DNA from: Verrucomicrobiota bacterium | GTDB lineage: Bacteria; Verrucomicrobiota; Verrucomicrobiia; Chthoniobacterales; UBA10450 | Reading direction: 5' to 3' | DNA: 22,544 nucleotides | NCBI GenBank assembly: GCA_003218615.1 | Contig: QHOD01000012.1 | Coordinates: forward strand, 1-22,544 | Part shown: in pieces, positions 14,506-22,194 of the stretch | Layout: every line of letters starts with the position of its first letter | Position numbering within the stretch: the first letter of the stretch is position 1 | Made by a program: the position numbers and the translations under genes | The notes under the pieces: model-generated | What the model was told of the DNA's origin: nothing | Databases searched by the model: none | Seen by the model: the letters and a program-made list of their open reading frames with translations, nothing else

Positions 14506-15633
14506 ATGAAGAAGCTACGCGTCGCCGTCTTGTACGGCGGTCGGTCAGGGGAACATGAAGTTTCGCTTCAATCAGCTGCGTCAGTCATCAATTACCTGGA
14601 CCGCGATCGCTTTGAGATTGTGCCTGTGGCGATTGACAAGCAGGGTCGCTGGCATCTCAACGACATCTCTCTACTGGAAGGAAAAAAATCTCTGCCCGTG
14701 TTCAAGGACGCGCCGAAAGTTGTGCTCCCGCCGAATCCGGCAGACCCAAATAGTGGCAGCGCGTTGATCCGCTTGGGTGAAAGTGGAGAAGCACGAGGCA
14801 TCGACGTGGTATTTCCCGTCATGCATGGGCCTCTCTGCGAAGACGGAACGATTCAAGGATTACTCGAGCTCGCCGATCTTCCGTATGTTGGATGCGGAGT
14901 GCTCGCATCGGCGGTCGCTATGGACAAGGAGATGACAAAACGTGTGGCGCGTGAGGCGGGACTTCCGATCGTTTCTTATGTTTCGTTGAAGCATGAACTC
15001 TGGAAAAAGGAAAAGCAGCAGTCAGCGAAGAGGATTGAAAAGGAGCTTGGCTATCCTGTCTTCGTAAAGCCGGCGAACCTTGGCTCAAGCGTCGGCGTGC
15101 ACAAGGTGAAGGAACAGAGTCGGCTTAACATGGCGCTCGAAGACGCGTTCAAATATGACACGAAAGTCCTCGTCGAAGCCGCCGTGAATGCGCGCGAGAT
15201 CGAAGTGTCAGTTCTGGAAAATCCACATGTAGGAGGCGATCCACTGGTAAGCGTTCCGGGTGAGATCAACCCGACGCATGAGTTCTATTCTTACGAGGCC
15301 AAATATCTGGACGAGAAAGGCGCCACGCTGATTATCCCAGCGAAGCTCGACGCCGAGCAGACGGGACGTGTGCAAGATGTTGCAAGAAGAGCCTTCTCCG
15401 CACTCGAGTGCGAAGGAATGGCTCGAGTCGACACGTTCCTTGATCGGACGAGCGGAGAAATTTTCTTCAACGAGCTGAATACGATCCCGGGGTTCACTTC
15501 AATCAGCATGTATCCGAAATTATGGGAAGCTTCGGGGATTAGCTACCCGGAGCTTTTGTCGAGACTCGTGGATCTCGCGATCTCGCGGCATGAGAGGAAG
15601 AGGATGCTCGTACGAGAGTTTCATAGCTCGTAA
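14506..15633 (+). CDS. ddl: D-alanine-D-alanine ligase
   Basis: A 375-residue ATP-grasp enzyme that joins two D-alanines for the peptidoglycan stem peptide in the cytoplasm. VLYGGRSGEHEVS (Glu16), PYVGCGVLASAVAMDK, YPVFVKPANLGSSVGVHK (GSSVG 193-197), HEFYSYEAKYL and RVDTFLDRTSGEIFFNELNTIPGFT (Asp309, Glu323, Asn325 as Mg ligands) are all present. Tyr263 in the YSYEAKYL loop matches D-Ala-D-Ala ligases and not D-Ala-D-lactate ligases. ATG 14506 is 35 bases after the acnA stop and no clear Shine-Dalgarno precedes it. It converges on the DUF2071 gene with only 24 bases between, and I see no terminator there. No other cell-wall genes are near. Confidence 0.96.
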   Translation: MKKLRVAVLYGGRSGEHEVSLQSAASVINYLDRDRFEIVPVAIDKQGRWHLNDISLLEGKKSLPVFKDAPKVVLPPNPADPNSGSALIRLGESGEARGIDVVFPVMHGPLCEDGTIQGLLELADLPYVGCGVLASAVAMDKEMTKRVAREAGLPIVSYVSLKHELWKKEKQQSAKRIEKELGYPVFVKPANLGSSVGVHKVKEQSRLNMALEDAFKYDTKVLVEAAVNAREIEVSVLENPHVGGDPLVSVPGEINPTHEFYSYEAKYLDEKGATLIIPAKLDAEQTGRVQDVARRAFSALECEGMARVDTFLDRTSGEIFFNELNTIPGFTSISMYPKLWEASGISYPELLSRLVDLAISRHERKRMLVREFHSS

Positions 15634-15657
15634 GCATGCGACGGCCGTAGACCACTG

Positions 15658-16368
15658 CTACAGGAGAATCGATCTTCGCTGGATCGTGATGGGCGAACCC
15701 TCGGCGATAAAGGCGGAGCGCGGTGGCTGATTTAAGGTTTCGGTAAATTGCGCGCCGTAAAGAGTCGTTACGTCGGCACGAAGCTCGAACGTATCTGCCT
15801 TCCAGATTTTCCAACGCGGATGCTCCACTCGATATTCGCTGCAGTCTGCACGCACGCAGGTGTAACCCCAGTAATGTTCGGTGATGAATTCGGCGTGCGA
15901 ACCGGCGGGAATGGATTGCGGCTCGCCGCTGCCGCTCATCTTGAGCAATTCCCATTTTCGGCCGCGACGCCAGGAATACTCGACACTAACCGTAAGATCG
16001 ACATGCTCTATGTCGTGTTTCATCGGCAGAGCGAAATAGTGCTCCCCGTAAAATGCGCGGGCGACTAGCGCGATCGCGCGGCGCGGGACAAGCTCGCGAA
16101 TGAAAACCACACCGCGTCGCCACGTGTCGGCCGATTTTTTCCGCACATAGAAACGAAGATTCACTTCCTCGAAATCGCGGTGGAGCGGGATGGGCAAGCC
16201 AAGCAAGCGTGTGTCGAGAAAGAGAAAGCCGACGACGCTGAGAAATGTTTCACCATTATCGTAGTCGAGCTCGATGCCGGGCGGAACAAGCGGCGCGAGG
16301 ATCGCAGGATCGACAACGAAATTGAGCATCGCAAGATAACGCCAATTAGCAGTGAGGAATGGTTGCAC
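15658..16368 (-). CDS. DUF2071 (YqjF-like) family protein
   Basis: A 236-residue soluble protein starting MQPFLTANWRYLAMLNFVVDPAILAPLVPPGIELD, the usual beginning of DUF2071/YqjF proteins, followed by GETFLSVVGFLF, FEEVNLRFYVR and a C-terminal block with HYWGYTCVRADCSEYRVEHPRWKIW. The fold is related to acetoacetate decarboxylase-like beta barrels, but no reaction is established for the family and I do not infer one. The start is GTG 16368, with no clear ribosome site. It is on the minus strand, convergent with ddl and downstream of a small membrane-protein remnant. Confidence 0.78.
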   Translation of the reverse strand: MQPFLTANWRYLAMLNFVVDPAILAPLVPPGIELDYDNGETFLSVVGFLFLDTRLLGLPIPLHRDFEEVNLRFYVRKKSADTWRRGVVFIRELVPRRAIALVARAFYGEHYFALPMKHDIEHVDLTVSVEYSWRRGRKWELLKMSGSGEPQSIPAGSHAEFITEHYWGYTCVRADCSEYRVEHPRWKIWKADTFELRADVTTLYGAQFTETLNQPPRSAFIAEGSPITIQRRSILL

Positions 16369-16414
16369 GGCGACGATTTGAATCGAAACAGAAACCGCAA
16401 GCGTAATTATTTCT

Positions 16415-16690
16415 TTAATTCACGTACGCGATAGCAAACTGCCATTCTCTCCGGCTCGGGCACGGGGCTGAGGTCGGCGCGCTGCCTGGCGAGAATCCAC
16501 TGAGACCACGTTTCGTCTTTCTTGCGACCATAATTCCAAGAGGCGCAAATAGGAAGATGATCGTCATGCCCCGCTGTCCTTCCATGTCGGGGACGTGGTA
16601 AAGTTTCGTCAGATAATCCGATGCAAAGACCGCCAGAAACATTCCGACGACGGCCGTGATGAAAGCGATGGCGAAGGCGCGAAACGAAGC
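16415..16690 (-). pseudogene. Remnant of a small membrane-protein gene
   Basis: Read on the minus strand, the frame after a TAA near 16692 encodes CASFRAFAIAFITAVVGMFLAVFASDYL and then TKLYHVPDMEGQRGMTIIFLFAPLGIMVARK, which looks like a transmembrane helix, a periplasmic or cytoplasmic loop and the start of a second helix. There is no ATG, GTG or TTG before the first helix; the first ATG (16642) falls in its middle. After APLGIMVARK the sequence becomes polar and low in pattern, as if the second helix were broken by a frameshift. I infer a decayed gene; a 75-residue protein from ATG 16642 is the alternative. Confidence 0.4.
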
Positions 16691-16726
16691 GCATTAGAAC
16701 ACGAAGCCAATTTGGTCTGAGTTAGC

Positions 16727-16751
16727 GCAAGAATTGCACACCGATTCTTGC
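16727..16751 (-). terminator. Hairpin just after the TPR-protein stop
   Basis: GCAAGAAT (16727-16734) and ATTCTTGC (16744-16751) are perfect 8-bp arms around nine bases. The hairpin begins two bases beyond the stop codon of the minus-strand TPR gene. There is no T run after it, so it is only a candidate terminator or transcript-stabilising stem. Confidence 0.35.
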
Positions 16752-16753
16752 AA

Positions 16754-18802
16754 TCATTGCAATAATTTCTCGAGGGAGAGATCGGGCTGGGTGCCGAGTG
16801 CCGTCGCCCTGGCATAGTGGCGTTTGGCCAATTCTTTCGACGCGGGTTGAGTGGTGGCGAAAATGACCGCCAGATTGAAATGCGCGTCGGCGTAATCAGG
16901 ATTGTTCGCGATGGCCAGAAGTATTTCCTTTTCAGCTTCTTTCTGTCGACCTTTCTGGCTTGCGGTAATGCCCAGATAATTGTGAGCCGTGGCGCTGTTT
17001 GGATTAATCTCAATCGCTTTGTTCAATTCGGCGAAGGCATCGTCGAACTTGGATTGCCGATAATAAACAATGCCGAGCGTGGTGTGCGCAAACTCGTCCT
17101 TGGGCGAAACCGTCACAGCCTTTTTCAGCGTCAACTCCGCCGCCCTAAATTTGCCGCTGCGAAAATAAACCACGCCGAGATTGGAAAGCGCGTAAAGGTT
17201 ATTGGGACTTTTGGTCAGGATTTCCTGATACTGTTTTTCGGCCGTCTGATATTTGCCCTGCTCGAAGCTCTCTTTGGCCGTGTGCGCAACATTCTGGAGA
17301 TCATCTGGCACGTCCGCTTTGAACTCGGCGGAACTATCCGTCGTCGCACCGCCTTCGCCAGAGGATCTTTCCTTTGCTTCCGGTTCCGCGATCTTCACGG
17401 AGTCCGCCGACGATTTTTTGGCAAAGATAAAACTCGCTTTTAAAATGCCGGAGCTCTCATTCGAAATTGAGACCACTGGCTCCCGCAGCAACGCCAATTC
17501 TTCGCGGCTCAATTTTGTGACCGGCTGGGCGAGAAATTCGATTTGCTTGTTCAACTCGTCCGATTTGACCTGTAATTTATCCAGCTCCGCCAGCATCAGC
17601 TTCTTTGCCTGATAACGGCGCGCCTCCTCCTCTCGGTCGCGGACAACTATGTTTCGCAGAAGCTCGTTTTCCTTGGCGATCCGCGCCGTTTCCTCGCTGT
17701 TTGCGCCGGCGAGCTTCGCATTTTGAACTTGCGAGCTCGCCTCTTCCAATTGGACGCCAAGCTCGGCGGCTCGTGCCGCGAAATATTGATTTTCTTTCTG
17801 CGCTTCGATCAATTGCTGCTGCAGCTGTGCCACCTGCCGTTTTGCTTCGGCAAGGCTCTTGCTGTTTTTTGGCCCACCCTCGCTCAACTCGCGCACACTT
17901 TTTTCTGCAACCGCCAGTTTCTGTTTCAAATCGCTGTTCTCGGCCAGCAAGGTCTGCACCCGTTGCTCGGCTTCTTTTGCTCCTTTCACCTGGGTCACCG
18001 CTTCATCTCGTTCGTGTGTGAGAACGGCGATCTGCTTGTTCGCGTCGGCGAATTTTGTGTTGGCCTCGTCTCGTTGTTTTTCCGCGGTTACACGCGCCTC
18101 TTCAGCAGCAGTGACTGCATCTTTCAGGCGAGCAACGTCTCCACGCAATTGTTCCTGCTCCTTGGCACGATTGTCCCGCGATGCTTCGAGCGTTTTTAGC
18201 GAATCCTGTGTGTGCACGAGCTGATCGCGCAGCTCGCGCTCGGATTTCTTCGAGTTCTCGATTTCGCCTTGTGCTTTCTCAAGCTTGGAACTTGTCTCCT
18301 TCAATCGAGCGTTGACGAGTTCCTTTTCTTTCCGCGCGGTCTCCAGATCGCTACGTGATTTATCCAGCGCCGATTGCAGTTGTTCGACTTTGCCGCGCAG
18401 TTTTTTGGTTGCCTCTTTGATCGTGGCGTCGCTGGTCACTATCTCGACGCCTCCTTCGGGCTGGCCCGCAGCTTGCGCTCTCCCAGCCGTCAACTCATTT
18501 TGCGTCGAAACCTTGTCCTGAATTCGCAAGATGCCCTCGCCGATTTTGCGGCCGCGATATTCCACAATGGCAGATTGCCAATCGGGATGGGATCTGCGCA
18601 ATTCCTCGATCAGGCTCCCGGCGAAACGATATTTCGCTAAGGCGGTCTTGAACTGGTTTTCGTGCTCCAGTTTCTCCGCCTGCTGGGCGGTCATGTAGGC
18701 TTTGAGGAAAATTTCGCTTGGGTCGTCTTGCGCCGCCCAAACCTGATCGGCTGCCAGAAGAGTGAAAATGCTGGCGAGTAAAACCGGGCCGATCCGCTTC
18801 AT
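16754..18802 (-). CDS. Secreted coiled-coil and TPR protein
   Basis: A 682-residue protein in three parts. Residues 1-23 (MKRIGPVLLASIFTLLAADQVWA) are a Sec signal peptide with an A-x-A-like cut site. Residues about 125-430 are very rich in Glu, Lys, Gln and Ala in heptad order, a long coiled coil. Residues about 505-682 hold four to five tetratricopeptide repeats (for example NNLYALSNLGVVYFRSGKFRAAELTLKKAV and NSATAHNYLGITASQKGRQKEAEKEI). This build suggests a periplasmic or cell-envelope scaffold that binds other proteins. ATG 18802 is chosen because it exposes the signal peptide; the frame stays open upstream to 19057 but there it translates the complement of tRNA-His. I do not recognise a named family. 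Confidence 0.82.
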   Translation of the reverse strand: MKRIGPVLLASIFTLLAADQVWAAQDDPSEIFLKAYMTAQQAEKLEHENQFKTALAKYRFAGSLIEELRRSHPDWQSAIVEYRGRKIGEGILRIQDKVSTQNELTAGRAQAAGQPEGGVEIVTSDATIKEATKKLRGKVEQLQSALDKSRSDLETARKEKELVNARLKETSSKLEKAQGEIENSKKSERELRDQLVHTQDSLKTLEASRDNRAKEQEQLRGDVARLKDAVTAAEEARVTAEKQRDEANTKFADANKQIAVLTHERDEAVTQVKGAKEAEQRVQTLLAENSDLKQKLAVAEKSVRELSEGGPKNSKSLAEAKRQVAQLQQQLIEAQKENQYFAARAAELGVQLEEASSQVQNAKLAGANSEETARIAKENELLRNIVVRDREEEARRYQAKKLMLAELDKLQVKSDELNKQIEFLAQPVTKLSREELALLREPVVSISNESSGILKASFIFAKKSSADSVKIAEPEAKERSSGEGGATTDSSAEFKADVPDDLQNVAHTAKESFEQGKYQTAEKQYQEILTKSPNNLYALSNLGVVYFRSGKFRAAELTLKKAVTVSPKDEFAHTTLGIVYYRQSKFDDAFAELNKAIEINPNSATAHNYLGITASQKGRQKEAEKEILLAIANNPDYADAHFNLAVIFATTQPASKELAKRHYARATALGTQPDLSLEKLLQ

Positions 18803-18959
18803 GCGATGACGAGGCGTGATGATAATCCGCCGGCGAATAGTTGCAATCGAGCCGTCCACAGAACAGTCAGAATGACGGAACCGAACAGAAAACGCCAGCC
18901 CTTTATCTTTTGCAAAACTGGCGGCAAATCTTAAACTTCGAGTTCGACATTTTTCCGAT

Positions 18960-19032
18960 GGTGGCCGTAGCTCAATGGTAGAGCCCCAGATTGTGGTTCT
19001 GGTTGTTGCGGGTTCGAGTCCCGTCGGCCACC
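18960..19032 (+). tRNA. tRNA-His(GTG)
   Basis: Acceptor GTGGCCG (18961-18967) pairs with CGGCCAC (19025-19031). The anticodon loop in CCAGATTGTGGTTCTGG gives GTG (histidine). G at 18960 faces discriminator C at 19032, the G-1:C73 pair specific to tRNA-His. D arm GCTCAATGGTAGAGC and T arm GCGGGTTCGAGTCCCGT are normal. CCA is not encoded. Confidence 0.95.
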
Positions 19033-19039
19033 CGGCTTC

Positions 19040-19120
19040 GCAAGCTCCAAATCCCAAACCCCAAGCACCAAACGATCGCGACTACCTTTGGGTTTTGGGT
19101 TTTGGAACTTGGGATTTTGC
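19040..19120. repeat. Inverted repeat between tRNA-His and tRNA-Arg
   Basis: The left arm (19040-19072) has the words CCAAATCCCAAACCCCAAG and the right arm (19087-19120) has CTTTGGGTTTTGGGTTTTGG and AACTTGGGATTTTGC, which pair imperfectly. It fills nearly the whole 94-base space between the two tRNA genes, eight bases from one and seven from the other. Confidence 0.6.
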
Positions 19121-19126
19121 AACGTT

Positions 19127-19200
19127 GTGCCTGTAGCTCAACCGGATAGAGCTTCTGACTTCGGATCAGAAGGTTGGGGGTTCGAATCCCTCCAGGCACG
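19127..19200 (+). tRNA. tRNA-Arg(TCG)
   Basis: Acceptor GTGCCTG (19127-19133) pairs with CAGGCAC (19193-19199), discriminator G at 19200. The anticodon arm TTCTGA-CTTCGGA-TCAGAA gives TCG, reading CGA/CGN arginine codons. The T arm GGGGGTTCGAATCCCTC is normal. CCA is not encoded. Just after it a CAAAAAA-GTCG-TTTTTTTG inverted repeat (19206-19224) with a seven-T run may help end the transcript, although it lacks a GC stem. Confidence 0.94.
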
Positions 19201-19266
19201 CTCCCCAAAAAAGTCGTTTTTTTGTCCTAACGACAGAATTCGATTCTGTGTTATACGGTCAAGCCT

Positions 19267-20094
19267 ATGCCGAGACTAATGATAAAAAATGCGCTGATTT
19301 TGATGCTGATTGCATCCAGCGCCGCCGCGGCAGGGACATCTTCCATCAACTGGATTCAGGTTTTTCCAGGCACGTCACCCACGCCGCGCTCGTATCTCGC
19401 TATGACTTACGACGAAGCCAGCCAGAAAGTGATTCTGTTCGGTGGATACGATGGAACCAAGCATCTAAACGATACCTGGATTTTCGACGGGGTCACCTGG
19501 ACGAGGGTAAACGCTTCCATCGCGCCGCCGGCTCGCTCCGCTGCGCAGATCGCGTACGATCGCGTAACGCGAAAGGTGATATTGTTCGGCGGCTTCAACG
19601 GCAGACAATATTTAGGGGACACGTGGCTGTGGGATGGCAACACTTTGAGATGGACACGGACTACGCCAGTTCATTCTCCCCCAGCGGTCACTGGCCCAAT
19701 GCTATTCACAGATCCCAATGGACACGTCGATGAATTTGGCGGATTCGATGGCCGTTTCTACCAGGCGACGATGTGGCAGTGGAATGGATCGGACTGGAGC
19801 CAGTTGTATCCTGCCCAACTTCCTTATGCCCGCGGTTTGGCGGCGGTCGGCGTGAACACGCTCAGGAACGAAGCGGTGATGTTTGGGGGTCTGGCAGATG
19901 TTAACCCCATCAATACCTGGACCTACGATGGCAAAACATGGACATTGCAGTCTACGCGTATTCAACCTCCATGGGTGTACGCCGGCTCAGCCGTCTTCGA
20001 TCCAAACTTACGAGGCGTAGTTCTGTTCGGCGGCGGAAGCGGCGGTCTAGATGAGAACAGCACATGGGCGTGGACCGGCTCGCAATGGAAGTAG
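19267..20094 (+). CDS. Secreted kelch-repeat beta-propeller protein, probably truncated
   Basis: A 275-residue protein with a signal peptide (about residues 1-22, MIKNALILMLIASSAAAA core) followed by five kelch-like repeats of about 50 residues. Each has the pattern P-x2-R-S, YD...VILFGG(Y/F)(D/N)G, DTW.(F/W)DG and W, for example PPARSAAQIAYDRVTRKVILFGGFNGRQYLGDTWLWDGN. Such propellers bind proteins or glycans outside the cytoplasm. The frame ends WAWTGSQWK-TAG; after the TAG the same frame reads LLASQVPPATGF, which is how the next repeat should begin (W-x-QLLPSQVPPAR), so the stop looks like a CAG-to-TAG mutation. Starts at 19267 and 19279 are both possible; no Shine-Dalgarno is seen. Confidence 0.75.
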   Translation: MPRLMIKNALILMLIASSAAAAGTSSINWIQVFPGTSPTPRSYLAMTYDEASQKVILFGGYDGTKHLNDTWIFDGVTWTRVNASIAPPARSAAQIAYDRVTRKVILFGGFNGRQYLGDTWLWDGNTLRWTRTTPVHSPPAVTGPMLFTDPNGHVDEFGGFDGRFYQATMWQWNGSDWSQLYPAQLPYARGLAAVGVNTLRNEAVMFGGLADVNPINTWTYDGKTWTLQSTRIQPPWVYAGSAVFDPNLRGVVLFGGGSGGLDENSTWAWTGSQWK

Positions 20095-20352
20095 CTGCTT
20101 GCCAGCCAGGTGCCTCCTGCGACCGGATTTCTTCCTATCAGGAGGGCTCCATTCCCTCCAGACACCGCAGCGGATTCGAAATGACCGCTTGTGTTTTGCC
20201 AGAAGCCGACGACAGTAGCGCCCTATTTGGATTAAGTTCTGTTCTGTTCGTTGCGTGGTAGATCGTCAAGTGAGATTTCTCAGTGGTGATTTGAAACCCG
20301 ATTCCCGGGAACGGCTCTGTAGCTGGCAGTTATTTTCCAAAACCAAATCACA
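20095..20352 (+). other. Intergenic stretch: decayed kelch tail and RRM-gene leader
   Basis: The first 90 bases (to TGA 20182-20184) continue the kelch frame past its stop with one recognisable PPA-type repeat start and then lose resemblance. The rest has no clear gene, promoter or hairpin apart from the short palindrome GAGATTTCTC near 20274, and presumably contains the RRM-gene promoter and leader. Confidence 0.4.
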
Positions 20353-20649
20353 ATGAAACTATATGCAGGTAATCTCTCCTTTGAGACCACCGAGAACGAT
20401 CTTCAGGATCTTTTCGAGCAGCATGGCAAAGTCGCCGAAGTAGCGCTGATGATGGATCGCATGACGGGCAAGTCCCGCGGCTTTGCATTCGTCACGATGA
20501 ACGACACGGCTGAAGCCAACGCTGCGATGACGGCACTCAACGGCAAGGAACTCGGTGGCCGCACTTTAACGGTCAACGAAGCACGTGCGCGCGAAGAGCG
20601 CCCACGTCCATCTGGTGATCGCCGGCCATACGCCGGTTTTCGCCGATAA
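20353..20649 (+). CDS. RRM-type RNA-binding protein
   Basis: A 98-residue protein made of one RNA recognition motif. RNP2 is LYAGNL at 3-8 and RNP1 is KSRGFAFV at 40-47, with aromatic residues Tyr4, Phe44 and Phe46 in the RNA-contacting positions. A short basic tail (EERPRPSGDRRPYAGFRR) follows. Single-RRM proteins of this kind occur in cyanobacteria and several other bacterial groups, where some are cold-induced; their RNA targets are mostly unknown. The ATG has no Shine-Dalgarno. infA starts 57 bases after the stop beyond a strong hairpin, so the two may share a transcript. Confidence 0.92.
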   Translation: MKLYAGNLSFETTENDLQDLFEQHGKVAEVALMMDRMTGKSRGFAFVTMNDTAEANAAMTALNGKELGGRTLTVNEARAREERPRPSGDRRPYAGFRR

Positions 20650-20660
20650 AGAATTGTGCA

Positions 20661-20690
20661 GCCGGCTCCGAAACTTTTCGGGGCCGGCTC
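20661..20690. promoter_or_regulatory. Strong hairpin between the RRM gene and infA
   Basis: GCCGGCTCCGAAA pairs with TTTCGGGGCCGGC around a short CT loop, 13 pairs with one G-T wobble. No T run follows on the plus strand, and it lies 18 bases before the infA ATG. It could end or protect the RRM mRNA, or act in the infA leader. Confidence 0.55.
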
Positions 20691-20706
20691 ACGCATCAAA
20701 AACATT

Positions 20707-20925
20707 ATGGGTTTAGAGAAAGCTATCGAGGTGGAAGGGACAATCATGTCGGTTCTTCCCGGCACGATGTTTCGCGTTGCGCTGGCGAACCAGCGTCTCG
20801 TGCTCGCGCACATTTCCGGAAAAATGCGCAAACGTTTTATTCGCCTCACGATTGGCGATCGTGTAAAACTCCAAATGTCGCCGTACGATATCGACAAGGC
20901 GCGTATCGTTTATCGGCTCGCATAA
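20707..20925 (+). CDS. infA: Translation initiation factor IF-1
   Basis: A 72-residue OB-fold protein, exactly the usual IF-1 length. It binds the A site of the 30S subunit during initiation. The start EKAIEVEGTIMSVLPGTMFRVALANQRLVLAHISGKMRKRFIRLTIGDRVKLQMSPYDIDKARIVYR matches the family from end to end; the common G-x3-E-A-L-PN-xx-F-R pattern appears here as GTIMSVLPGTMFRV, with Gly-Thr where Asn-Ala is usual. ATG 20707 is chosen over GTG 20656, which would translate the hairpin. It is away from the ribosomal protein operon where infA often lies, and the zinc-ribbon gene starts four bases after its stop. Confidence 0.95.
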   Translation: MGLEKAIEVEGTIMSVLPGTMFRVALANQRLVLAHISGKMRKRFIRLTIGDRVKLQMSPYDIDKARIVYRLA

Positions 20926-20929
20926 AAAA

Positions 20930-21151
20930 ATGAAATTTTTCGCAACCAGCTCAACACGCAAAGTAAAAACCGGACCGGTCATTAAGCGGCTTCTCGTGCG
21001 GTGCCCTTCCACCGCCAAACTCACGGCGACCGGTCAAACCATCGAAGAACAGCTCTGGACTGCAGCCAAGGTCAAGACACCGAAATTCACTTGCCCCCAT
21101 TGCCGGCAAGTCCACACCTGGACAAAAAAAGACGTGGTCTTGGCCCGCTGA
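20930..21151 (+). CDS. Small zinc-ribbon-like protein
   Basis: A 73-residue basic protein. Cys25 (LLVRCPSTAKLTATGQ) and CPHC at 55-58 followed by His62 and Trp64 (FTCPHCRQVHTWTKKDVVL) give three cysteines and one histidine that could bind a zinc ion. Short bacterial proteins with CP-x-TG ... CPxC-x3-H-x-W-x3-D patterns are common and usually have no assigned role. It starts four bases after the infA stop, so it is almost certainly co-transcribed, which hints at a link with RNA or translation, but that is inference only. Confidence 0.7.
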   Translation: MKFFATSSTRKVKTGPVIKRLLVRCPSTAKLTATGQTIEEQLWTAAKVKTPKFTCPHCRQVHTWTKKDVVLAR

Positions 21152-21310
21152 GGCGAGCGTCGCACCGCACTTCGGGAAGCTCCTACGCGGCAGGCAGCGA
21201 CGTGGTCATAGCCTCCCGTAGCAATCGGCCTGTTGTCTCCTGACGCGATTTGGTTGGCTTCTGCCACGTCAGCTTGACATTTTAGTCAGCGAGCGATTAC
21301 CAGTCGCATC
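21152..21310 (+). promoter_or_regulatory. Intergenic gap with possible promoter (TTGACA 21274-21279)
   Basis: The only signal I see is a perfect -35 box TTGACA at 21274-21279. Seventeen bases later is TTACCA (21297-21302), a poor -10. If used, transcription would begin almost at the GTG start codon at 21311, a leaderless mRNA. Confidence 0.3.
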
Positions 21311-22039
21311 GTGAATCCGCCAAGCCAGAGCCGCCGCGAGCTCGATTCGACCGTCGTTAATATTGAGCTGACTCTGGTCAGCATCATCCAGGGTGTTGCG
21401 CTCTTCTTCCTAACCGATAACGCCCGGGCAGTTATGTCGCCGCGGCATTGGGAAAATTTTCTCTACATCGCTGCCGGTCTGTGCGTGATCTTTATTTTTT
21501 GGTCCCGCTCAATCATTCACACGCTGACGTTAATTAAGTGGCCGTTGGAGTTTGGGCACAATTTTTTCTACATCGCTTGCGCGCTCGGTGAAGCGATTCT
21601 TTTCAGCAGGCTCAATCGCCCTTTGGCGTGGTTTCAGTTAAGCGCCGCTTATGCGGGAGTGGTCTGGCTCCTTTTTGTTTACGACATGCGGCTGATTCGC
21701 GCGTGCATAATCGGGGCGAGTAATGACGCCGATCGGGCCCTTTACGCTCGCGCCAGGGCCGATCAATTGCTCAATATTTGGCTGCTTGTTCCCTTACTTT
21801 TCCTTCTCAATCTCGGCTGCATGTTCGTCATCTGGAGCCGGCCTGATTTGTTCATTGTTCGCACCGGTCATGCGTGGTTGATCGCTATTCAGCTCGCTTC
21901 ATTCATCGTTTACCTCGTCTACGTGGCACGTTACTTCAATGCCATAGCCTCGCTCATCCTGCAGAGTCGCGAAGCGCTGGCGAGCAGTGAGAATTCGTCA
22001 GCCGCTGATCGCGAACGGCCTACCGCGGTTGGTGGCTAA
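21311..22039 (+). CDS. Multi-pass membrane protein of unknown function
   Basis: A 242-residue protein with about six hydrophobic spans, near residues 17-35, 47-64, 82-98, 108-125, 155-175 and 188-206. Charged loops (RSRRELDSTV at the N-terminus; DADRALYARARADQ between spans four and five) separate them, and a polar Ser/Ala/Glu tail ends the protein. I recognise no catalytic motif. It could be a small sensor or an accessory membrane protein. GTG 21311 is the start; no Shine-Dalgarno is visible. The integron integrase gene faces it from the other side with 155 bases between. Confidence 0.65.
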   Translation: MNPPSQSRRELDSTVVNIELTLVSIIQGVALFFLTDNARAVMSPRHWENFLYIAAGLCVIFIFWSRSIIHTLTLIKWPLEFGHNFFYIACALGEAILFSRLNRPLAWFQLSAAYAGVVWLLFVYDMRLIRACIIGASNDADRALYARARADQLLNIWLLVPLLFLLNLGCMFVIWSRPDLFIVRTGHAWLIAIQLASFIVYLVYVARYFNAIASLILQSREALASSENSSAADRERPTAVGG

Positions 22040-22194
22040 TCGCGATCTTTTTCAACGCCGGCGGTCTGCACGCCTGTTGCCGTATCTCGTGCTCAACTGA
22101 TCGCGGGCGCGGGCCTGCTCAGCCTGCCCGCCGTGGTGGGCGAATGTTTTCGGAGTCTTTCACACCCAACCAGAGAGAGCGCAGGCCGTTAATG
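22040..22194. other. Intergenic space between membrane protein and integrase
   Basis: It contains a GC-rich hairpin, GCGGGC (22103-22108) with GCCCGC (22126-22131) and GGGC/GCCC pairing inside, which lies between two convergent genes and may serve as a weak terminator. No T run and no complete attC site are seen. Confidence 0.35.

Noticed and set aside
18803..19057. N-terminal extension of the TPR protein with GWPTGLEPATTRTTIWGSTIELRPP-like sequence
   Set aside because: This is the complement of tRNA-His read as protein, a well-known false extension; a signal peptide starts at 18802.
22164..22194. Possible attC site (ACCCAAC ... GTTAATG) next to the integrase gene
   Set aside because: The two core-like heptamers are only about 20 bases apart, GTTAATG does not fit GTTRRRY, and no paired inner boxes are seen.
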